A stretch of DNA of 64,000 bases from JALOOB01 sp040766655 (GTDB lineage: Bacteria; Chloroflexota; Anaerolineae; CG2-30-64-16), in NCBI GenBank assembly GCA_040766655.1, contig JAXGQB010000008.1, positions 1 to 64,000 of the forward strand, in the 5' to 3' direction. The notes beneath the pieces were generated by a model. The model worked only from the letters and a program-made list of their open reading frames with translations. It searched no databases and was not told the DNA's origin. Both the position numbers and the translations under genes were made by a program. Of the stretch, positions 42,591 to 51,857 are shown in pieces. The stretch's first letter is position 1. Each line of letters begins with the position of its first letter.

Positions 42591-42643
42591 TTGACAAAGA
42601 ATATTTCCTTTGTTATCATACAAACAAATCTAAGGTTTGTCAA
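42591..42643. promoter_or_regulatory. Overlapping face-to-face promoters
   Basis: Plus strand: TTGACA (42591-42596), 17 bp, TATCAT (42614-42619) towards the RpiR gene. Minus strand: TTGACA (42643-42638), 17 bp, TATGAT (42620-42615) towards the opine-dehydrogenase-like gene. The two -10 boxes overlap, so only one polymerase can bind at a time. The outer TTGACAAA/TTTGTCAA also form an inverted repeat that could be the RpiR operator. Confidence 0.75.
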
Positions 42644-42669
42644 GAAATGCACGAGAGGGTGGCGGTTTA

Positions 42670-43533
42670 ATGGACGCATCGGGAATCGCGCCGGGGAGTC
42701 TCATCCTGGCGATCAGAGGGCTGCTGCCCGCGTTTAATGAGCAGGAACAGAAGGTGGGGCAGTACGTGCTGGACCATCCGCTGGAGGTGATCCACCTGGC
42801 CATGAATGACCTGGCCGAGCGCTGCGGGGTCAGCGAGACCACCGTCTTCCGGTTCTGCCGCAAGGTGCGCACGGAGGGCTACCAGGACTTCAAGATCCGC
42901 CTCGCGCTGGAGTTGGCGGCAGGGCAGGCCCTGACCTATGCCGCAGCCCAGCCGGGAGACAGCGTCACGGAGGCCGCGGCCAAGGTTATTACCGCAGATA
43001 TCAAGGCGCTGCAGGACACGTTGAGCGTCCTCGACGTCGGCGCGCTGGAGAAGGCTGCGGACGTGCTGTTGGCAGCGCGTCGCGTGGACCTCTACGGCTC
43101 GGGCGGTGGCGCGATGGCTGCGTTGGAGCTCCAGTACAAGCTGATGCGTGTAGGCGTCCGCGCGGTGCCTCACACCGATCCCGAGCTACAGGTGATCTCC
43201 GCGACGCTCCTGACGGACGCCGACGCCGCAGTCGCGATCTCGCATTCGGGTGAGGCGCAGGAGCTGCTCCACGCGTTGCGCATCGCCCGGGACGCGGGCG
43301 CGCGGACGATCGCGATCACCAACCACCCCGCGTCTCCGCTCGCCGGGCTTGCGGAGATCAGCCTGCATACCTCGGCGCAGGAGGCCCTGGCCCATGGCTA
43401 TCCCCTCGGCGCCCGCGTCGCGCAAATCGGCCTGATCGATGTGCTCTATACCGTTATGGCGTTGAAGTGCCAGGTCGAGACCGAGGAAAACCAGCGACGC
43501 ATTGCTGAGGCGCTCCACGTCCGGCAAAGCTGA
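42670..43533 (+). CDS. RpiR/MurR-family transcriptional regulator
   Basis: A 287-residue regulator. HTH_6 part: FNEQEQKVGQYVLDHPLEVI, then CGVSETTVFRFCRKVRTEGY. SIS domain: RVDLYGSGGGAMAALELQYK, AAVAISHSGEAQELLHALR and TIAITNHPASPL. Senses a phosphorylated or amino-sugar ligand in relatives. Start at 42670 just after GAGAGGGTGGCGG. Its position suggests control of itself and the opine-dehydrogenase-like gene. Confidence 0.92.
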   Translation: MDASGIAPGSLILAIRGLLPAFNEQEQKVGQYVLDHPLEVIHLAMNDLAERCGVSETTVFRFCRKVRTEGYQDFKIRLALELAAGQALTYAAAQPGDSVTEAAAKVITADIKALQDTLSVLDVGALEKAADVLLAARRVDLYGSGGGAMAALELQYKLMRVGVRAVPHTDPELQVISATLLTDADAAVAISHSGEAQELLHALRIARDAGARTIAITNHPASPLAGLAEISLHTSAQEALAHGYPLGARVAQIGLIDVLYTVMALKCQVETEENQRRIAEALHVRQS

Positions 43534-43718
43534 TCGGTGTGTGCGCTGCGCGCTCCGTGGTGGGAACGATGTTCAGTGAGTTCGGGATCGTTTCAGTCGT
43601 AGCGCCACACTGGCGGGTCGTCGTGGAGCGAGACGGCACGCGCACCGTCGAGGCGGCCGGCCGCCGCCCAGTCTGACCCGGTACAGGACCCATTTCTCTC
43701 GCGAGGTGGAGGACAAGG

Positions 43719-45344
43719 ATGATCGGCACGTGGATGGAGACGTTTCTTTCCACCGAAACGTTGGTCATCGAGCTGCTCTTAGTCGTGTCTTTGGTGGCCA
43801 TCGCGGTCCGCCGGCTACGCATCCCTTACACCGTGGCGCTGGTCGTCGTCGGGCTGTTGCTGACGATCCAGGAGCCGCTCGACCTGACCCTTGCCCCCGA
43901 GGTGATTCTCGCCCTATTGGTGCCCCCGCTCGTGTTCGAGGCAGCGTTTCACATCAATCTGCGCGACCTGGAGCGCAACCTGCCCGGCATCCTATTGCTG
44001 GCGGTGCCCGGCGTCCTGATCACGACCTTGATCGTTGGCGGTCTGGTAAGTTGGCTGACGCCGTTGACGCTTTCTATGGCGATCGTGTTCGGAGCGCTGA
44101 TCTCTGCGACGGACCCGGTTGCCGTGGTGGCGCTCTTTCGCGCGTTGGGTGCACCACGACGGTTGGCGGTCCTGCTGGAAGCGGAGAGCCTCCTGAACGA
44201 TGGGACGGCCATCGTGGTTTACAGCCTTGCGCTGACAGCCGCACTTACGGGTACGTTTCACCTGGGTGCTGGCATCGCGGAGTTCCTGCGCGTGGCTACA
44301 GGAGGTCTGGCCGTCGGTTTACTCCTCGGTTGGCTGGTCGCGCAGGTCATCTCGCGCATCGATGACTACCTGATCGAGACCACCCTGACCACTGTGCTCG
44401 CGTTCGGCTCCTACCTGGTTGCAGAACGACTCGACTTCAGCGGGGTGCTGGCCGTGGTCGCGGCCGGGCTGATCAACGGCAACTTGGGGCCCCAGGGCAT
44501 GAGCCCCACTACCCGCATCGTCCTCTTCAACTTCTGGGAGTACGTGGCATTCCTGGCCAACTCGATGGTCTTCCTGCTGATCGGCCTCCAGGTGAACATC
44601 CCCACCCTCGTGGCCAACTGGCAGCCCGTGCTGGGCGCGATCGCTGCCGTGCTCGTGGCGCGTGCCGTGGTGACGTATGGGTTGGGCTGGCTCGGCAATC
44701 AGTTATCGGAGCCGATGCCCCGGCGGTGGCTGCACGTGCTGAACTGGGGCGGGCTGCGCGGTGCTATCGCGCTGGCGCTAGCGCTGAGCCTGCCGGCTGC
44801 TTTAGGGCCGGAACGGGAGATGGTACGGGTGATGGCCTTCGGCGTCGTCTTGTTCACCCTGGTTGTCCAGGGCATGACAATGAAGCCGCTCCTGCGTTGG
44901 CTGAACATCACCGTGCGGGATCCTATCCGGTCCGAGTATGAGCTGCGCCATGCGCGGATGTTGGCCTTCCGAGCCGCGGCCATCCAACTGGACACCATGC
45001 AGCGGGACGGATTCCTGTCGGAGAATGCGTGGGAGGTGCTCCGGCCCGAGCTGTTGTCGCGCGTCGAGCAGATGGCGCTGGGGGTGCGGGCGCTTCAGCA
45101 GGCCTACCCGGCCCTGGCGCTCGACGAGATTCGGCAGGCCCGGCGTGAGCTGTTGCGTGCGGAGCGGAGCGCGCTGCGCACGCTGCAGCGCGACGGGGTG
45201 ATCTCGCTGGAAGTGTTCGAGAAGCTTGTGGCTGAGGTGGACATGGATCTGGATGCCACCGGAGAAGAGGAAAGTGCACCACCGACCCAGCCGGTGCAGC
45301 CGCCGGACGCCGATGCAGGGGACGAGAGCGAGGAACGGGTCTGA
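43719..45344 (+). CDS. Na+/H+ antiporter, CPA1 family
   Basis: 541 residues. About 11-12 membrane helices in the first ~400 residues with the CPA1 core: LVPPLVFEAAFHINLRDLER, GALISATDPVAVVALF, ESLLNDGTAIVVYSLAL and LNWGGLRGAIALALALSLP. The ~140-residue cytosolic tail is helical and ends in an acidic/proline stretch. Exchanges Na+ or K+ for H+. GGTGGAGG lies upstream of the ATG. It stands alone in its strand between two other loci. Confidence 0.93.
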   Translation: MIGTWMETFLSTETLVIELLLVVSLVAIAVRRLRIPYTVALVVVGLLLTIQEPLDLTLAPEVILALLVPPLVFEAAFHINLRDLERNLPGILLLAVPGVLITTLIVGGLVSWLTPLTLSMAIVFGALISATDPVAVVALFRALGAPRRLAVLLEAESLLNDGTAIVVYSLALTAALTGTFHLGAGIAEFLRVATGGLAVGLLLGWLVAQVISRIDDYLIETTLTTVLAFGSYLVAERLDFSGVLAVVAAGLINGNLGPQGMSPTTRIVLFNFWEYVAFLANSMVFLLIGLQVNIPTLVANWQPVLGAIAAVLVARAVVTYGLGWLGNQLSEPMPRRWLHVLNWGGLRGAIALALALSLPAALGPEREMVRVMAFGVVLFTLVVQGMTMKPLLRWLNITVRDPIRSEYELRHARMLAFRAAAIQLDTMQRDGFLSENAWEVLRPELLSRVEQMALGVRALQQAYPALALDEIRQARRELLRAERSALRTLQRDGVISLEVFEKLVAEVDMDLDATGEEESAPPTQPVQPPDADAGDESEERV

Positions 45345-45373
45345 CGATCCGGCCCCTGGCGTCTCTCGCGTCC

Positions 45374-45388
45374 AGGCGCCGGGCGCCT
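45374..45388. repeat. Palindrome AGGCGCCGGGCGCCT
   Basis: A 15-base near-perfect palindrome 30 bp after the antiporter stop. It has the same design as the arms at 36810-36842 and the ones near 54630-54676. Confidence 0.5.
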
Positions 45389-45519
45389 CAAGCACGGTTC
45401 TGGCCCAAGTTCCGCGGTCAGAGGCTGTACCTGAGAGGGGACGGACAGGTTGAGGCGTCGTGTGCCGAGACCAACCGGACTGGGTCGCGGCACACGACGA
45501 TACACGGACGACGGGGTGG

Positions 45520-46842
45520 CTAGTACTTTCCGTACTTCTTCAGGGTGTCGAGAATCGCGTGCATGTTCTCGGGCTTGCAGTGGTCCACCACCGCGCCGGG
45601 CGAAAGGACGAATCCGCCGTCGCCGGCAACGTCGGCGAGCAGCATTTTGACATAACCCGCCACATCCTCGGGCGTGCCCGTCGACATCATGGACGCGGAA
45701 ACATTGCCGCCGAAGGCCTGCCAACCGCTCCAGCGCTTCTTGACCTCGTTCATGTCGCTCTTGTCGAAGATCCACAGCGTTGAGCCCGTCGGAATGTCGG
45801 GATCGCCGCCGATGACGTCCAGCCGTTGGTTGTAGCCCCCTTCTACGAAGAGGTAGGGCACTGCGCCGCCCTCGACCAGGCCGACAATCACTGCCTTGAG
45901 CTGCGGCCAGTAGAAGGTCTTGAAGTCCTTGTCAGACATGAAACCATCCGCGCCCTTGTGCAGCGGGATGAAGACGAACGGTACCTTGGCGCCGTTGACC
46001 TGGCGCAAGCCCGACTGGACGGCCAGAGGCACGAGCCGCTCCATGGCCGCGAGCACCTTCTTGGGCTGGCGGAACTTGTCGAGCATGATGGCGCGGGTGC
46101 CGCGCAGCGTGTCGCCCAGGGTGTCGAACGGCGCCTTGGTCGCGCCGCCGATGAACGCGGGCAGGCCATGCTTGGCGATGGAGTAACCATCGGTCGCACC
46201 GACGAAGCTGGCCCACTTGAGCGCCTCGCGGCCCGCCTCCAACATGGTTTCCCAAGCCTTGACCGCGGGCGGGAGGCCCGCACCGATCATGTAGGGGCCG
46301 GTGAAGGGCAACTCGGTGACATCGGTCATCGGTCCCAGGGTCGACCAGCCGGAGAGCGCATTGAAGACCCTCGGCAGGTAGTGGCGCATGAAGAAGTCGG
46401 TCGGGTCGTTGATCAGCACGTCATACTCGTCGGCCTTCATGAACTCGCCTTCGAGCGCCTGGTAGGATGATCTCGGGTCTACCCCGCGGCCCGGCCACTG
46501 GTAGAGCTTGTAGTCCAGGATGTCGAAGAGGGGCCCCGAGCCGGCCATGCCGCAGCTGACCACGGTGTCGGTCTCGAAGTCGTCGTTGTACTTCTTGAAC
46601 GCCGCGCTCATCTTCTCGTAATCATACATGCCTTCTTCGGTCGTGATGCCGGCATGTAGGAACGGATGGATGCCCGATGTCATCAGGAAGGGCACGCGCA
46701 CCGGTTTCTTCAGTTGGATGACGTCCTTCCAGATTTGGACGCGTTCCTTGTACTTGGCCTCTGCTTCCGGCGAAGCGAACTGGATGGGCTGCGAGGCCCA
46801 CGCTTCGAAGATGGCGTCGAATTTCTCTTGGCGGGTTGTCAT
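45520..46842 (-). CDS. UroD/MtaA-family corrinoid methyltransferase
   Basis: A 440-residue TIM barrel of the uroporphyrinogen decarboxylase-like superfamily. Key region: LFVEGGYNQRLDVIG, then GGFVLSPGAVVDHCKPENMH at the C-terminus (possible Zn site). The same ExG-(W/Y)-(D/N)QRL signature is in the two other UroD-like genes in this locus, which separates them from heme HemE. Family members move methyl groups from substrates (O-, N- or S-methyl compounds) to a corrinoid protein. Last in the transcribed series; 239 bp separate it from the next UroD-like gene. Substrate unknown. Confidence 0.85.
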   Translation of the reverse strand: MTTRQEKFDAIFEAWASQPIQFASPEAEAKYKERVQIWKDVIQLKKPVRVPFLMTSGIHPFLHAGITTEEGMYDYEKMSAAFKKYNDDFETDTVVSCGMAGSGPLFDILDYKLYQWPGRGVDPRSSYQALEGEFMKADEYDVLINDPTDFFMRHYLPRVFNALSGWSTLGPMTDVTELPFTGPYMIGAGLPPAVKAWETMLEAGREALKWASFVGATDGYSIAKHGLPAFIGGATKAPFDTLGDTLRGTRAIMLDKFRQPKKVLAAMERLVPLAVQSGLRQVNGAKVPFVFIPLHKGADGFMSDKDFKTFYWPQLKAVIVGLVEGGAVPYLFVEGGYNQRLDVIGGDPDIPTGSTLWIFDKSDMNEVKKRWSGWQAFGGNVSASMMSTGTPEDVAGYVKMLLADVAGDGGFVLSPGAVVDHCKPENMHAILDTLKKYGKY

Positions 46843-47081
46843 AATTCTCTATCCTCTCAGTAATCACGTGCAGCCCGTTGCTGCGACTGGCGATCTTGCC
46901 GCAGGAGGCTCCCATAAACCCGGGCCTCACCGGCGCCGGGTCCCTGAGGGCCTTTGCGGCCGATCTGAAACTGAACCGGGGCTACGATGAAACCTGCATG
47001 CCGACACCTTCGAGGCCGAGGACCCACCGCGGGTGGGCACGACCTCACAGGTTTGCCTGCGAGCTTCACCCCCCGATTGGT

Positions 47082-48350
47082 TTAGTATACGCCGAACTCG
47101 CGGGTGGCGTCCACCCAAGCGCGTACGTTCTCGAGCTTGCAGCCTTCCATTTCGCCCACACCGGTGCTCATGATGAAGCCGCCGCCCTTGCCCACCCTCT
47201 CGCACACCTGCCGGGTCCAGTCGCGCACCTGCTCCGGCGTTCCGGCTTGGAGCAGCGAATTCTTCATGCCGCCCATGATGCACATGGTGTCGCCGACGAT
47301 CTCCTTCACCTTGAAGATGTCGGACGCCTGGAAGAAACCCATGGTCTTGCCGCGCGGCAGCTCGGTCAGGTACTCGAGGCGCTGATCCCACACACCCTCG
47401 TAGAAGACGACGGGTGTGATGCCGGCCTCGACTAGCCGCACCTGCATCTCCTTGAGCGTCGGCCAGTAGAACTTCTCGAACTGCGCCACCGACATGAAGC
47501 CGTCGGATCCGCGGTGAAGCGGGATGAAGCAGTTCTTCAGACCGGTGACGCGGCAGAAGCTGATCGCGAACTCCAGCTGGGGTTCCAGCACCGCGCGCAT
47601 CGCGGCGAGGAGCTTCTCCGGTCGCCGGAGCATATCGAGCATGATGCCGCGCATGCCGCGCAGCGTGTCCGACATGAAGTCGAACGGCGCCTCTCCCATC
47701 GCACCGGCGAGGGGTGGGGGCGGGAAGCCCAGCGCCATCATGCGCGCGGTCGACTCGCCCACGTTGGCCGTGTCCTTCTGCGCCTCCACGATCGCCTTGC
47801 CGAGCGCCTGCACTGCAGTCTGGATGGGCGGGATGACGAGCAGCGGCAGGTTCGGCAGGAAGTAATGACCGAAGGAGAAGAGGCTGAGCGGCGGCAGATA
47901 CTGCAGTCCCTCAAGCTCCTTGAACGCGCGCGGCAGGTAGCGGCGGATCGCCCAATCGGACGGGTCGCGCAGGAACTCGTCGTAGTCTTCGCCCTTCATG
48001 AACTCGTGTTCGTTGAACTGGAAGGAACCGCTGTCGGGCAGCCCGTAACCGGGCCACTTGGTCATGCGGTCGCCCAGGGCGAGCGATGGCCGAGGGCTAT
48101 TGAACAGGCCCATGACCGAGTCCGGCTCGAACTCGAGCGCGAACTTCTCCAGCAACTCCTGGGCCTTGGCGAGGTTGTCCTGTTGCTCGCGGTGCGTGAT
48201 CCCACCGTACTCCGCCAGCAGGTAGCCGGCGGGCATGTTGATGGGGATGCGGTCGGGCTGCTTCAGTTCGATTGCGTCCTGCAGGCGCTTGCTGCGCTCG
48301 GCCAGCAGTTGCTCAGTGCTCTTGCCCGCATCGAGAGGGTTGCTGGCCAT
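47082..48350 (-). CDS. UroD/MtaA-family corrinoid methyltransferase
   Basis: A 422-residue UroD-like methyltransferase. Landmarks: RLQDAIELKQPDRIPINMP at the N-terminus, ITPVVFYEGVWDQRLEYL and GFFQASDIFKVKEIVGDTMC, and the C-terminal CERVGKGGGFIMSTGVGEME. The start at 48350 is at ASNPLD and nearly abuts the stop of a corrinoid gene (48352), so the pair is translationally linked. Probable substrate:corrinoid methyltransferase; the methyl donor is not deducible. Confidence 0.85.
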   Translation of the reverse strand: MASNPLDAGKSTEQLLAERSKRLQDAIELKQPDRIPINMPAGYLLAEYGGITHREQQDNLAKAQELLEKFALEFEPDSVMGLFNSPRPSLALGDRMTKWPGYGLPDSGSFQFNEHEFMKGEDYDEFLRDPSDWAIRRYLPRAFKELEGLQYLPPLSLFSFGHYFLPNLPLLVIPPIQTAVQALGKAIVEAQKDTANVGESTARMMALGFPPPPLAGAMGEAPFDFMSDTLRGMRGIMLDMLRRPEKLLAAMRAVLEPQLEFAISFCRVTGLKNCFIPLHRGSDGFMSVAQFEKFYWPTLKEMQVRLVEAGITPVVFYEGVWDQRLEYLTELPRGKTMGFFQASDIFKVKEIVGDTMCIMGGMKNSLLQAGTPEQVRDWTRQVCERVGKGGGFIMSTGVGEMEGCKLENVRAWVDATREFGVY

Positions 48351-48351
48351 C

Positions 48352-48987
48352 TTAGTTCGCTCCGATCCAGCCCTTGGCCAGGGAGACGGCGGCCATGGCG
48401 TCGGCGCCGAAGGCATCGGCGCCGGCGTACTTGCAGACCTGCTCGTCGACGGTGCCGCCGCCCACCATGATCTTGACCTTGTCGCGCAGGCCGGCCTGCG
48501 TGATGGCCCCGACGGTTTCCTTCATCGAATCGAAGGCGAGGGTGAGGAAGCCGGAGAGGGCGACGACCTGGGGCTGGACCTCGACGATCTTGTCGACGAA
48601 GGCCTGGACCGGGACGTCGATGCCGAGGTCGTGGACCTCGAAGCCGTTGACGTCGAGCATGAAGACGACGATGTCCTTGCCGATGTCGTGGATGTCGCCC
48701 TTGACGGTGCCGACGACGACCTTGCCGAGCTTCTTGGCGGCTTCCTGGCTCGAGGTCATGTAGGGCTTGACCTCGGCGGAGACACCCTTGAGCATCTCGC
48801 CGGCGAGGATGAGCTCGGGGATGAAGTACTCGCCGTGCTCGAAGCGGCTGCCGACGAGCTCCATGGCGGTGCGGCAGTCATCGAGGATGGCGGTGGGCGG
48901 GGTGCCTGCGGCCAGCAGTTCCTTGGTGAGGGCGATGGCGCCCTCCTCGTCCATGTCTGCGATGGCGTTGATCAGTTGATCTGACAT
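48352..48987 (-). CDS. Corrinoid (B12-binding) methyltransferase protein, copy 1
   Basis: 211 residues. An N-terminal helical cap (B12-binding_2 type) and a C-terminal Rossmann-like B12-binding domain with GTVKGDIHDIGKD, whose His is the lower cobalt ligand, and LSGFLTLAFDSM. Accepts a methyl group on cobalamin and passes it to the MtrH-like or another methyltransferase. Over ~615 bp (48364-48978) it is identical by eye to the copy at 50313-50927, with no indel. Only the ends (IGAN tail, SDQL start) differ. Confidence 0.95.
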   Translation of the reverse strand: MSDQLINAIADMDEEGAIALTKELLAAGTPPTAILDDCRTAMELVGSRFEHGEYFIPELILAGEMLKGVSAEVKPYMTSSQEAAKKLGKVVVGTVKGDIHDIGKDIVVFMLDVNGFEVHDLGIDVPVQAFVDKIVEVQPQVVALSGFLTLAFDSMKETVGAITQAGLRDKVKIMVGGGTVDEQVCKYAGADAFGADAMAAVSLAKGWIGAN

Positions 48988-49017
48988 GATTGATCTTTTC
49001 CTTTCCTTTGTAGTTAC

Positions 49018-50268
49018 TTAGTACTGGCCAAACTCGCGGGTGGCATCCACCCAGGCATGTACCAGTTCCGGATGACAATCGTCCAGGGTCGTGTTCGTGG
49101 TCATGATATAGCCGCCGTCCTTGCCGGCGACCTCGCAGAGCTTCCGGGTGCACTCGCGCACTTCCTCGACCGTGCCGGATTGAAGGAGCGACACGGGCAT
49201 GTTGCCCATGAGGCACACCACGTCGCCCACCAGGTCCTTGGCGCGGGCCATGTCCGTGCGGTCGAACCAGGCGACGACCTTGCCCGGCGGCAGCTCGCGC
49301 AGGTATTTCAGCCGCTGGTCGTAGGTGCCCTCGAAGAACGGCACGGGCGTGAGCCCCGCGTCGATCAGGGCGAAGATCAGCGCCTTGAGGTGCGGCCAGT
49401 AGAACTGTTCGAACTGGGCAACGGACATGAAGCCGTCCGCGCCGCGATGCAGCGGGATGAAGATGCGCTTCTCGCCCGATGCCTGGGCGTTTCCGATGGC
49501 TGCGCCGATCATCATGGGCAGCAGGATGTCCTGGGCCTTGATCAGCTTGTCGGGGCAGCGGTACATGTCGAGCATCGCACCGCGCATCCCGCGCCACATG
49601 TCGGAGATGCAGTCGAACGGCGCGAGCGTCGGCGCGGTGCCGAACTCCACGAAGCCGCGGGCCGCCATCTTCTGGCTGAAGGCCGCGTAGCCCTGGATCC
49701 AGCGCGCCGACTCCTCCGCGGCCCTGGCAAATGCGGATAGGGACTCAGCGATCTCCGGCGTGCAGTAGGCCGGCGCAAGGACCGGCGTGGTGAAGGAGAG
49801 CGCCAGGTTGCGCAGGGGCAGCATGCTGCGGAAGCTCTCGAGCGACCGGAAGCTGGAAGGCAGGGCCACGCGGATAGCGAAATCTCCCGGATCTTCCAGG
49901 AACAGATCGTACTCCTCCGGCTTGATGTAAGCGTCTTCCACCCATTGGTAGCCGGTGTTGGGACCCAAGCCGTAGCCCGGCAGCTTGAGATGATGGCTGC
50001 CCAGGGCCTCGTGCACCTTGACTCCGACCATGACGCCGGTGTTGGGCGAGAAGAACAGGTCGGGCTGGTATTCCTCGATGGCCCGCTCGTTGACGTCCAG
50101 CCACTTCTCCTGGTTGGCGAATGCCTCCTGGTAGGTCAATCCGTAGCAGCGCGCGGGAAACATGGTGAACTGCATGAAGACCGGCACGCGATCCGGCTTC
50201 TTAAGCGCGACGGCGTCATCGACGCGTTGGTTGATTTCTGCTCGCTTCTCTTCGGCTGTCTGTGCCAT
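49018..50268 (-). CDS. UroD/MtaA-family corrinoid methyltransferase
   Basis: A 416-residue UroD-like methyltransferase: DAVALKKPDRVPVFMQFTM start, ADGFMSVAQFEQFYWPHLKA in the middle, VPFFEGTYDQRLKYLRELPP near residue 320, and GKDGGYIMTTNTTLDDCHPE at the end. It is sandwiched between the two identical corrinoid genes; with the upstream copy it makes a [corrinoid-UroD] unit that is repeated downstream with a different UroD-like gene. Confidence 0.86.
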   Translation of the reverse strand: MAQTAEEKRAEINQRVDDAVALKKPDRVPVFMQFTMFPARCYGLTYQEAFANQEKWLDVNERAIEEYQPDLFFSPNTGVMVGVKVHEALGSHHLKLPGYGLGPNTGYQWVEDAYIKPEEYDLFLEDPGDFAIRVALPSSFRSLESFRSMLPLRNLALSFTTPVLAPAYCTPEIAESLSAFARAAEESARWIQGYAAFSQKMAARGFVEFGTAPTLAPFDCISDMWRGMRGAMLDMYRCPDKLIKAQDILLPMMIGAAIGNAQASGEKRIFIPLHRGADGFMSVAQFEQFYWPHLKALIFALIDAGLTPVPFFEGTYDQRLKYLRELPPGKVVAWFDRTDMARAKDLVGDVVCLMGNMPVSLLQSGTVEEVRECTRKLCEVAGKDGGYIMTTNTTLDDCHPELVHAWVDATREFGQY

Positions 50269-50309
50269 CCTGCATCTCCTCTTCTGAGGCCCTGGCGTGG
50301 CCGGGTAGC

Positions 50310-50936
50310 CTAGATCCAGCCCTTGGCCAGGGAGACGGCGGCCATGGCGTCGGCGCCGAAGGCATCGGCGCCGGCGTACTTGCAGACCTGCTCGTCGACG
50401 GTGCCGCCGCCCACCATGATCTTGACCTTGTCGCGCAGGCCGGCCTGCGTGATGGCCCCGACGGTTTCCTTCATCGAATCGAAGGCGAGGGTGAGGAAGC
50501 CGGAGAGGGCGACGACCTGGGGCTGGACCTCGACGATCTTGTCGACGAAGGCCTGGACCGGGACGTCGATGCCGAGGTCGTGGACCTCGAAGCCGTTGAC
50601 GTCGAGCATGAAGACGACGATGTCCTTGCCGATGTCGTGGATGTCGCCCTTGACGGTGCCGACGACGACCTTGCCGAGCTTCTTGGCGGCTTCCTGGCTC
50701 GAGGTCATGTAGGGCTTGACCTCGGCGGAGACACCCTTGAGCATCTCGCCGGCGAGGATGAGCTCGGGGATGAAGTACTCGCCGTGCTCGAAGCGGCTGC
50801 CGACGAGCTCCATGGCGGTGCGGCAGTCATCGAGGATGGCGGTGGGCGGGGTGCCTGCGGCCAGCAGTTCCTTGGTGAGGGCGATGGCGCCCTCCTCGTC
50901 CATGTCTGCGATGGCGTTGATCAGTTGCTCCGACAT
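50310..50936 (-). CDS. Corrinoid (B12-binding) methyltransferase protein, copy 2
   Basis: 208 residues, the same protein as copy 1 but for residue 3 (Glu for Asp) and a shorter C-terminus. GDIHDIGKD supplies the cobalt-ligating His. Encoded directly upstream of the 49018-50268 methyltransferase. A strong hairpin precedes it, between it and the MtrH-like gene. Confidence 0.95.
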   Translation of the reverse strand: MSEQLINAIADMDEEGAIALTKELLAAGTPPTAILDDCRTAMELVGSRFEHGEYFIPELILAGEMLKGVSAEVKPYMTSSQEAAKKLGKVVVGTVKGDIHDIGKDIVVFMLDVNGFEVHDLGIDVPVQAFVDKIVEVQPQVVALSGFLTLAFDSMKETVGAITQAGLRDKVKIMVGGGTVDEQVCKYAGADAFGADAMAAVSLAKGWI

Positions 50937-50962
50937 CTCTGTGCTCCTATGGGTATAAGATG

Positions 50963-50996
50963 AGACCTGGGAGGTTTCGCAAAACCTCCCAGGTCT
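50963..50996 (-). terminator. 15-bp perfect hairpin between MtrH-like and corrinoid genes
   Basis: Stem AGACCTGGGAGGTTT / AAACCTCCCAGGTCT with a 4-nt loop (50963-50977, 50982-50996). A T-poor tail follows on the minus strand, so it is only a partial terminator or RNA processing/stability hairpin, or a dispersed palindromic repeat. Confidence 0.6.
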
Positions 50997-51007
50997 GGTT
51001 CCTGCTG

Positions 51008-51802
51008 TTACTCCAGCAGGCCAGCGCGGAATGCGCGGGTGTAGTTCAGGCAGTGGCGGTCGATGCCGAGCGTGGCCTCGGCGGCCAGGAGCGCCTTGCG
51101 CAGCTCCCTGTCCAGTGGGTCGAGGATGGCGCTGTCCAGGCCTGCTTCAAGCATAAGGGTCAGGAAGGCGCGATTGATGAGCGTGCGCACAGGCAGGCCG
51201 TATGAGACGTTCGAGAGGCCGGAGGTGAAATGGACCTTCGGATACTCGGCTTTCACTGCGCGCACCGTGGCCAGGGCAACGCGGGCTGCGTTTCCGCTGG
51301 CGCCGATGGTCATGACAAGCGGATCAACGTACACCTGCTCGTCGGGGATGCCGGCATTGCGGGTTTCGCCGATCAGCCGGCGCACAATGGCCAGCCGGCC
51401 CTCGGTCTCGGGCGGGATGCCCTTGTCGTCCATGGCCAGCGCGATGACGCCGCCCTGCGCCTTGGCTGCGAGGGGCAGCACGCCGCTGAGGCGCGCGCTC
51501 TCGCCGCTGATCGAGTTGATGAGGGGCGCCTTGTTCACGTGGGGCAGCGCGGCTGTGATGGCCGCAGGGTTGGCGCTGTCCAGGCAGAGCGGCTTATCGA
51601 CCGCAGCCTGGACCGTCTCGACGAGCCAGACCAGATCCTCTGGCTCCCGGTCGGTGGCCGTTCCGGCGTTGACATCGATCCAGGTCGAACCGGCCTCTGC
51701 CTGGCTGACCGCCAGCTTCTGAATGAACTCCGCGTTGCGGCCCAGGACCGCTTCCTTGACCGTCTTGCGCGTGCCGTTGATCTTCTCGCCGATAATCTTC
51801 AT
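51008..51802 (-). CDS. Methyltetrahydrofolate:corrinoid methyltransferase (MtrH/AcsE-like pterin-binding)
   Basis: A 264-residue pterin-binding TIM barrel. IIGEKINGTRKTVKEAV start, WIDVNAGTATDREPEDL (pterin-site Asp/Asn), CLDSANPAAITAAL, PLINSISGE, ALAMDDKGIP, DPLVMTIGASG and FTSGLSNVSYGLP. Carries methyl from the corrinoid protein to tetrahydrofolate or back. First gene of the minus-strand methyl-transfer series. The start at 51802 has GAGGAAG upstream; upstream open sequence is not coding. Confidence 0.92.
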   Translation of the reverse strand: MKIIGEKINGTRKTVKEAVLGRNAEFIQKLAVSQAEAGSTWIDVNAGTATDREPEDLVWLVETVQAAVDKPLCLDSANPAAITAALPHVNKAPLINSISGESARLSGVLPLAAKAQGGVIALAMDDKGIPPETEGRLAIVRRLIGETRNAGIPDEQVYVDPLVMTIGASGNAARVALATVRAVKAEYPKVHFTSGLSNVSYGLPVRTLINRAFLTLMLEAGLDSAILDPLDRELRKALLAAEATLGIDRHCLNYTRAFRAGLLE

Positions 51803-51857
51803 GCTGTCTTCCTCGCTACATATGAGGTGGTCTATGTGGAAATGATCACTTTCTCTA

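Noticed and set aside
45520..50268. UroD-like proteins as HemE (uroporphyrinogen decarboxylase) of the heme pathway
   Set aside because: They share an ExG(W/Y)(D/N)QRL signature, sit with corrinoid and MtrH-like genes, and are three in number; the context fits methyl transfer, not heme synthesis.
50963..50996. Certain Rho-independent terminator
   Set aside because: The stem is perfect but no U-run follows, so I list it only as a possible terminator or repeat.
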